Of a stretch of 58,252 nucleotides of DNA, positions 53,032 to 58,252 are shown piece after piece. The stretch's first letter is position 1; each line of letters opens with the position of its first letter. The position numbers and the translations under genes were made by a program. The notes beneath the pieces are model-generated. The model made no database searches. It was not told the DNA's origin and saw nothing but the letters and a program-made list of their open reading frames with translations. The DNA is from RBG-16-66-20 sp049651845 (GTDB taxonomy: Bacteria; Pseudomonadota; Gammaproteobacteria; Burkholderiales; SG8-39): assembly GCA_049651845.1 (NCBI GenBank), contig JBASCW010000028.1:1-58252 (forward strand), written 5' to 3'.

Positions 53032-54075
53032 CTGGACACTCTCACCCACGCGCTCTCGGGCGCCCTGATCGCCAGGGCCACGGCGGGCAGGGATACGCCG
53101 CCGCGCTCGATCCCGCGCCGCGTGGCGGCCGGCTTCTTCGCCTGCGCCGCGCCCGATCTCGATTTCGTCGTCGGGCTCGTGGGGCCGGTCGAATATCTCC
53201 TGCATCACCGCGGCGCCACGCATTCGCTCGTGATGATGCCGCTGTGGGCGATCCCGCTCGCCTGGATCCTCGCCAGGATCCTGCGCGAGCCCGAAGGGAA
53301 AACTGCGGGCTGGCGCGCGCTCTACGGGGTGAGCGTGCTCGCGATCGGCACGCACATCGCCGGCGACTGGATCACGAGCTTCGGCACCATGCTGCTCGCG
53401 CCGCTGTCGGACTGGCGCGCGGGCATCGGCACCACCTTCATCATCGACCTGTGGTTCAGCGGCATCATCCTCGCCGGGCTTGCGGCGTCCGCGCTCTTCT
53501 ACCGCAGCCGCATTCCATCGCTGGCGGCAATCGTCGCGCTGTGCGGCTACGTGGGTTTCCAATACCTGCAGAAGGAAAAGGCGCTCGAGTTCGCGCGCGG
53601 CTACGCCGCCAGCCGCGGCTTGGCGCACGCGGAAATCGCCGCGCAGCCGCGCGCAGTGTCGCCGTTCAACTGGACGGTATTCGTGAGCGATGCGCGCGAG
53701 CACCACTTCGCGCACGTCAACCTCGTGCGCGAGGCGCCGCGCGCCTATGCACCGGGCGACGGCTTCGTGGCGCGGCTCGACAGCGCATTCCGGCCGCTCG
53801 CGATGGCGCGCTGGGAGACGCGCAGCCGCTATGGCGACGACCCGCTCGGGCGCGAAGCCTGGGAGGCGCCGCCGCTCGCCTTCCTGCGCTGGTTCGCCGA
53901 GCGCCCGGCGTTCGATGGCCGCACCGAGAGCCCGACCTGCTACTGGTTCCTCGACCTGCGCTTCCTCAATCCGGGGCGCGACTGGGTGCCGTTCCAGTTC
54001 GGCGCCTGCCGCAACGGCCCCGGCGCGCCCTGGCGCGCCTACGAGCGCGGCGATCTCACGCGAGCGGTTCGCTGA
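53032..54075 (+). CDS. YdjM-like membrane-bound metal-dependent hydrolase family protein
   Basis: 347 residues if started at CTG 53032, where the protein reads LDTLTHALSGALIARATAGR. Family members begin M-D-T-L-T-H-A-L-S-G, so the first Leu is in the Met position. A later GTG (53122) would lose this conserved block with the metal-binding His. In-frame ATG and TTG codons inside the repeat run straight into TGA. Several membrane helices follow, with D-L-D-F and HHRGATHSL as the other metal ligands. The function is not established, but the family is linked to membrane stress and lipid hydrolysis. The C-terminal third is soluble. Confidence 0.75.
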   Translation: MDTLTHALSGALIARATAGRDTPPRSIPRRVAAGFFACAAPDLDFVVGLVGPVEYLLHHRGATHSLVMMPLWAIPLAWILARILREPEGKTAGWRALYGVSVLAIGTHIAGDWITSFGTMLLAPLSDWRAGIGTTFIIDLWFSGIILAGLAASALFYRSRIPSLAAIVALCGYVGFQYLQKEKALEFARGYAASRGLAHAEIAAQPRAVSPFNWTVFVSDAREHHFAHVNLVREAPRAYAPGDGFVARLDSAFRPLAMARWETRSRYGDDPLGREAWEAPPLAFLRWFAERPAFDGRTESPTCYWFLDLRFLNPGRDWVPFQFGACRNGPGAPWRAYERGDLTRAVR

Positions 54076-54166
54076 CAGAGGCCCGAACCATCCAGGTTGC
54101 CTCGGTTTCCCGCTCGCGCGTCCGGCGCTGTACGATTCGTTGCAGTCTCAACTGGGGAGCAGGCTC

Positions 54167-55189
54167 ATGCGGGTTTTCATTGCGTCTTTTCACGAGCAGG
54201 TGGTTCGCAGCGTCGTTGCTTTCGCCGGCTGCCTGGCGGCGCTTGCGGTGGTGCCCGTGGCGGCCCAGTCGGCCGCGCCGCAGTTCGCACAGTGGCCCGA
54301 CCGGCCGGTGCGGCTCGTGGTCTCGGTGGGCGCGGGCGGCGCCGCCGACCTGCTGTCACGCAACCTCGCCAGCGGCTTCGCCCAGTTCGCCAACGGCCAG
54401 GCGCTGGTGGTGGAAAACCGTCCGGGTGCCGGCGGCACCATCGCCGCGGCGGCGGTAGCGCGCGAGAAGCCCGACGGCCACACTCTGTTCCTCGCCGAGG
54501 TCGGCCCTAACGCGGTGTCGCACACGCTGGCCAAGCTGCCCTACGACCCGCACACCGCGTTCACGCCCATCATCCATGTCGCCAACCTGCCGGCGGTGAT
54601 CCTGATCCGGCCGGCGCTGCCCTACAAGACGCTGGCCGAATTCACCGCCGCCGCGAAGCAGCAGCCCGGCAAGTTCAATTACGCATCGGCGGGCCTCGGC
54701 AACTGGACGCACCTGTTCATGGCCTACCTGAACAGCCGGGCCGGCATCGACCAGGTGAACATCGTGTACAAATCGGGTGCCGAGATGCTGACCTCGCTGC
54801 TGCGCGGCGATGCGGATACGGCCATCATCACGGTCTCCACTTCGCTCGGCCAGGTGCGCGAGGGCAAGATCCGCGCGCTCGCCGGCGCTTCCGCGCGGCC
54901 GATGCGCCAGCTGCCCGACGTGCCGCCGGCCAGCCAGACCATCCCCGGCTTCGACGTCAGCGTCTGGCACGGCGTCGTCGGCCCGGCCGGGATGGATCCG
55001 GCGCTGGTGGCGCGCCTCAACGCCATCTTCAACCAGGTTTTGCAGGCGCCGGCTGTGCGCGCCGCGATTGCCGACGGGCAGTCCGCCGACATCGTCGGCG
55101 GCACGCCGCAGCAGTTCGACGCCTTCATCAAGGGCGAGCTGAAGCGCTGGCCAGAGGTGGTGAAGGCCGCCGGCATCAAGTCCGACTAG
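54167..55189 (+). CDS. Bug-family (TctC-like) periplasmic solute-binding receptor
   Basis: 340 residues from ATG 54167, preceded by GGGGAGCAGG. It has a longer N-terminal part than the other copies, with a signal peptide ending near VPVAAQ and then QWPDRPVRLVVSVGAGGAAD. GQALVVENRPGAGGT, DGHTLFL and YASAGLGNWTHLFMAYL are family blocks. No transporter membrane genes are near. It stands between the YdjM-like gene and trkA. Ligand unknown. Confidence 0.93.
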   Translation: MRVFIASFHEQVVRSVVAFAGCLAALAVVPVAAQSAAPQFAQWPDRPVRLVVSVGAGGAADLLSRNLASGFAQFANGQALVVENRPGAGGTIAAAAVAREKPDGHTLFLAEVGPNAVSHTLAKLPYDPHTAFTPIIHVANLPAVILIRPALPYKTLAEFTAAAKQQPGKFNYASAGLGNWTHLFMAYLNSRAGIDQVNIVYKSGAEMLTSLLRGDADTAIITVSTSLGQVREGKIRALAGASARPMRQLPDVPPASQTIPGFDVSVWHGVVGPAGMDPALVARLNAIFNQVLQAPAVRAAIADGQSADIVGGTPQQFDAFIKGELKRWPEVVKAAGIKSD

Positions 55190-55234
55190 CGCCCGGCCGG
55201 TCGCCATGATGCGCGCACGCCGCAAGCGCCGCCG

Positions 55235-56608
55235 GTGAAGGTCGTCGTCCTCGGCGCCGGCCAAGTCGGCGCGTCGGTCGCCGAGCGCCTGGTCTCGGAG
55301 CAGAACGACATCACGGTGGTGGACATCGACGGGCCGCGGCTGCGCGCGCTGCAGGACCGCCTCGACCTGCGCACGGTCACCGGCAACGCCTCGCACCCCT
55401 CGGTGCTGCGCGAGGCCGGCATCGAGGACGCGGACCTGCTGGTGGCGGTAACCCAGTCCGACGAAACCAACCTCGTCGCCTGCAAGCTGGCGGCGCGCAT
55501 GTTCAACGTGCCGCGCCGCATCGCCCGGGTGCGCGCCGCCGATTTTCTCGAGGACGAGCAGGTGCTCGGGCGCGAAGGTTTCGAGGTGGACCTCGCCATC
55601 TGCCCGGAGCAGGTGCTGACCGATTACCTCGTCAAGCTGGTGGAGTTCCCCGAGGCGCTGCAGGTGCTGGACTTCGCCGAGGGGCGCGTGAGCCTCGTCG
55701 CGGTGCGCGCCTTCCAGGGCGGGCCGCTGGTCGGCCGGCCGATCCGCGAACTGCGCGCCCACATGCCGACCGTGGACGCGCGCATCGTGGCCATCTTCCG
55801 CCAGGACCGTTCCATCGCACCCGAGGGCGCCACCGCGATCGAGGCCGGCGACGAGGTGTTCTGCCTGGCGGCGACCCGCGACATCCGCCAGGTGATGCAT
55901 GAACTGCGGCGCATGGCGCACCCGGTGCGCCGGGTGATGATCGCGGGCGGCGGCAACATCGGCCAGCGCCTGGCGCGCGCGCTGGAGAACGACTACGCGG
56001 TCAAGGTGATCGAGCACAACAAGCGCCGCAGCGAACTGCTGGCCGAGCGCGTCGAGCGCGCGCTGGTGCTCGCGGGGGACGCGACCGACGAGGAGCTGCT
56101 CGCGCAGGAAGGGATCGACGAGATGGACCTGTTCATCGCCGTCACCAACGACGACGAGAACAACATCATGGGCTCGCTGCTCGCCAAGCGCATGGGCGCG
56201 CGGCGCGTGGTTGCGCTGATCAACCGCCGCAGCTACGTTGACCTGGTGCAGAGCGGACAGATCGACATCGCGCTGTCGCCGGCGCAGGCCACCATCGGCC
56301 AGCTCCTGGCGCACGTGCGCCGCGGCGACGTGGTCGCGGTGCACAGCCTGCGGCGCGGCGCGGCGGAGGCGCTGGAGGCGGTGGCGCACGGCGATCGCAG
56401 GTCCTGCCGCATGACCGGACGCAGGGTCGAGGAGGTCGAGCTGCCGCCGGGCGCGCTGATCGGCGCCGTGGTGCATGGCGAGGAAGTGTTCATGGCGCAT
56501 CACGACACGCGCATCGAGGATGGCGACCACGTCATCGTGTTCGTGCCCGACAAGAAGGACGTGCCGCGCGTCGAGCGGCTGTTCCAGGTCAGCGCAGGCT
56601 TCCTCTAG
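55235..56608 (+). CDS. trkA: Trk potassium uptake regulator TrkA
   Basis: 457 residues, GTG start. Two RCK_N/RCK_C pairs: the first NAD-binding motif VVLGAGQVGASVAERL is at 3-18 and the second MIAGGGNIGQRLARAL is near residue 235. It is a peripheral cytoplasmic protein that gates TrkH in response to nucleotide binding. The trkA-trkH order and the 10-base gap to trkH show one operon. All dinucleotide-binding glycine motifs look intact. Confidence 0.96.
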   Translation: MKVVVLGAGQVGASVAERLVSEQNDITVVDIDGPRLRALQDRLDLRTVTGNASHPSVLREAGIEDADLLVAVTQSDETNLVACKLAARMFNVPRRIARVRAADFLEDEQVLGREGFEVDLAICPEQVLTDYLVKLVEFPEALQVLDFAEGRVSLVAVRAFQGGPLVGRPIRELRAHMPTVDARIVAIFRQDRSIAPEGATAIEAGDEVFCLAATRDIRQVMHELRRMAHPVRRVMIAGGGNIGQRLARALENDYAVKVIEHNKRRSELLAERVERALVLAGDATDEELLAQEGIDEMDLFIAVTNDDENNIMGSLLAKRMGARRVVALINRRSYVDLVQSGQIDIALSPAQATIGQLLAHVRRGDVVAVHSLRRGAAEALEAVAHGDRRSCRMTGRRVEEVELPPGALIGAVVHGEEVFMAHHDTRIEDGDHVIVFVPDKKDVPRVERLFQVSAGFL

Positions 56609-56618
56609 GCGGGCGAGA

Positions 56619-58073
56619 TTGCGCGTCGCGGTCGTCGTCAACATGCTTTCGGTGGTCGTGGTGGTGTTCGCCGCGACCATGCTGGCGCCGCTCGGCGTGT
56701 CGCTCGCGCTCGACGACGGAGCGCAGCGCGCCTACGCCATCGCCATCCTCGCTACCGCTTCGGCCGGGGTCGCGGGCTACCTGGCAACGCGCGGACGCCC
56801 GAAGGATCTGCGCCCGCGCGACGGCTTCCTTTTCGTCACGCTGGTATGGACGGTGCTGCCCGCTTTCGGCGCGCTGCCGCTGCTGGCGCAGCTGCCGGCG
56901 ATGAGCGTCACCGATGCGTATTTCGAATCGATGTCGGGCCTGACCGCCACCGGCGCGACGCTGCTTTCGGGCCTGGACGCGCTGCCGCCTTCGATCAACC
57001 TGTGGCGCTGCGCGCTGCAGTGGCTGGGCGGTATGGGCGTGATCGTGCTGGCGGTGGCGGTGCTGCCGCTGCTGGGCGTCGGGGGACGGCAATTGCTGAA
57101 GGCGGAAACACCCGGACCGATAAAGGAGACGCAGCTCACGCCGCGCATTGCCGAGACCGCGAAGGGTCTCTGGCTCATCTACGCGGGTCTGACCGTCGCC
57201 TGCGCCCTCGGCTATGCCTGGGCCGGCATGGGTTGGCTGGATGCGACCATGCACGCGTTCACCACGCTGGGCTTGGGCGGCTTTTCCTCGCACGACGCGA
57301 GCTTCGGTCACTGGAATTCGCCGCAGCTTGAGGTGGTGGCGATGGCGTTCATGCTGCTGGCGGGCGTGAACTTCGTGACCCACGTCGCCGCCGTCCATCG
57401 CCGCAGCTTCATGCCGTACCGCAGGGACCCGGAAGCCGGGCACTACCTGCTGCTGGTAGGCGGCAGCATATTGCTGGTCACCGTGTTGCTGGTCGCGCAC
57501 GGGATGTACGCCGACCGGATGACGGCCTTGCGGCATGCCGCCTTCAGCGTGGTGTCGGTGGCCACGACCACGGGATACGCGACGGTGGATTACTCCGTGT
57601 GGCCGAGCATCGCGCCGCTCTGGATGCTGTTCATCGGGTCGTTCGCGACCTGTTCGGGCTCCACCGGTGGCGGCATCAAGATGATGCGCGCGCTGCTGAT
57701 GATCCGGCAGGCGGTGCGCGAACTGGAGCGGCTGGTCCATCCGCGCGCGGTCATGCCCGTGAAGCTGGGCGGGCGGGTCGTGGAGAGCAACATCATCTTC
57801 GCCGTGCTCGCGTACATGCTGGTCTACGGCGTGACCATTTCGGCGATCTCGCTGCTGCTGATCGCCACCGGTCTTGACCTCATGAGCGCGCTGTCGGCCG
57901 CCGTCGCATGCGTCAACAACATCGGCCCGGGCCTGGGCGTAGTCGGTCCAGCGACCACCTACGCGCCCCTGTCGGACTTCCAGACATGGATCTGTACTTT
58001 CGCCATGCTGCTCGGACGGCTCGAACTGCTCACCGTGCTGGTGCTCCTCACCCCGGCGTTCTGGCGTCGCTAG
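56619..58073 (+). CDS. trkH: Trk potassium channel subunit TrkH
   Basis: 484 residues from TTG 56619. ATG 56643 is the alternative and would remove eight residues. It is an inner-membrane K+ translocating subunit with about 10 membrane helices and four re-entrant pore loops. The selectivity-filter type sequences are seen as ESMSGLTATGATLL, FTTLGLGGFSSHD, VVSVATTTGYATVDY and ACVNNIGPGL, with Gly at the narrow point of each. FATCSGSTGGGIKMMRALL is the well-conserved loop that gates the pore. It works with TrkA. Confidence 0.95.
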   Translation: MRVAVVVNMLSVVVVVFAATMLAPLGVSLALDDGAQRAYAIAILATASAGVAGYLATRGRPKDLRPRDGFLFVTLVWTVLPAFGALPLLAQLPAMSVTDAYFESMSGLTATGATLLSGLDALPPSINLWRCALQWLGGMGVIVLAVAVLPLLGVGGRQLLKAETPGPIKETQLTPRIAETAKGLWLIYAGLTVACALGYAWAGMGWLDATMHAFTTLGLGGFSSHDASFGHWNSPQLEVVAMAFMLLAGVNFVTHVAAVHRRSFMPYRRDPEAGHYLLLVGGSILLVTVLLVAHGMYADRMTALRHAAFSVVSVATTTGYATVDYSVWPSIAPLWMLFIGSFATCSGSTGGGIKMMRALLMIRQAVRELERLVHPRAVMPVKLGGRVVESNIIFAVLAYMLVYGVTISAISLLLIATGLDLMSALSAAVACVNNIGPGLGVVGPATTYAPLSDFQTWICTFAMLLGRLELLTVLVLLTPAFWRR

Positions 58074-58179
58074 CGGGCGCGGCGGCGGGGTGGTTCGATG
58101 AGGCTCGAGGCGATCCGGCGCGCTGACTATTGAGAATTACGTAACCTCATGACAACCGAATCCAACTTCATGCGTTATT

Positions 58180-58200
58180 CCGATGTCGGCATAACATCGG
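58180..58200. promoter_or_regulatory. Perfect 7-bp inverted repeat before the last gene
   Basis: CCGATGT-CGGCATA-ACATCGG is a perfect symmetric site, 9 bases before the ATG at 58210. No T-run follows, so it is not a terminator. Its position in the leader makes it a likely operator. The rest of the 136-base gap after trkH (58074-58209) holds no gene or promoter I can support. Confidence 0.5.
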
Positions 58201-58209
58201 GGTTTGGAC

Positions 58210-58252
58210 ATGAAGACCAACAACAAAGTGGAGGCCGCGGTGAAGCGCCGGG
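58210..58252 (+). CDS. 5' end of an unidentified gene cut by the window edge
   Basis: An ATG at 58210 opens a frame (MKTNNKVEAAVKRR) that runs off the window. Only 14 codons are present, so no family can be named. No strong ribosome-binding site lies upstream, but the palindrome just before it suggests a regulated gene start. Confidence 0.4.
   Translation, partial: MKTNNKVEAAVKRR

Overview
This window is a stretch of a high-GC betaproteobacterial chromosome, most like an unnamed member of the Burkholderiales or Nitrosomonadales. The evidence is the set of core genes and their order: metX-metW, gshA-gshB next to a mannose-type PTS IIA with HPr and enzyme I, leuS-lptE-holA-proA-nadD-rsfS-rlmH-maf-rng, fthC beside slt, and four orphan Bug-type (TctC-like) solute receptors. 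Core genes look about two-thirds G+C. Three blocks are visibly poorer in G+C, about half, and each of these is a restriction-modification (R-M) cassette.

Layout. 1-63 (-): start of a gene cut by the left edge, perhaps a transposase. 120-1906: metW and metX behind a SAM-II riboswitch with a terminator and a 12-nt antiterminator. 1945-5500: two convergent paralogous secreted proteins flanking R-M cassette 1 (amino-methyltransferase plus unfamiliar nuclease). 5497-12856 (-): one long run of genes: cytochrome c, gshA, gshB, PTS IIA, ptsH, ptsI, a Bug receptor, a class III CoA-transferase and a secreted protein. 12950-14571: tRNA-Arg(CCG), two broken genes (SDR and MaoC type) and a second Bug receptor. 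14588-16037: dienelactone hydrolase and an AhpD-like protein, divergent. 16045-26340 (-): amidase plus the housekeeping run from leuS to rng. 26379-29518: a third Bug receptor and uvrD. 29705-32606: R-M cassette 2 (C5-methyltransferase, endonuclease, Vsr). 32603-40700: nhaA, ilvA, an O-methyltransferase, fthC, slt, an NDUFA9-like protein and cca. 40767-44589: R-M cassette 3 (two amino-methyltransferases and a phospholipase-D-fold endonuclease of the BfiI/NgoFVII type). 44597-51385: GST, cyclase, dihaem cytochrome, MidA-like methyltransferase, pteridine reductase, ttcA, a DUF3750 protein and an MFS transporter. 51411-54075: an HTH-aminotransferase fusion with a palindromic promoter, an 86-bp inverted-repeat element and a YdjM-like membrane protein. 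54167-58252: a fourth Bug receptor, trkA, trkH and the start of a further gene.

How it works together. Methionine synthesis appears to be switched by SAM through transcription attenuation. Glutathione synthesis is in one run with a PTS phosphorelay that has no sugar permease, so the relay is probably regulatory. The leuS-to-rng block joins translation, ribosome silencing, rRNA methylation, NAD and proline synthesis, LPS assembly and RNA processing. TrkA and TrkH form a potassium uptake system. The striking theme is defence: three unrelated type II R-M systems within 42 kb, each placed between intact core genes with almost no scar.

The best candidates for something undescribed are the cassette 1 nuclease (3716-4693), the cassette 2 nuclease (30997-32058), cassette 3 with its operator-like palindrome and likely CTG start, the HTH-aminotransferase fusion at 51447, and the riboswitch-antiterminator design at 1811-1906. 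Most starts were chosen by hand from family N-termini and ribosome-binding sites. Several are GTG, TTG or probably CTG.
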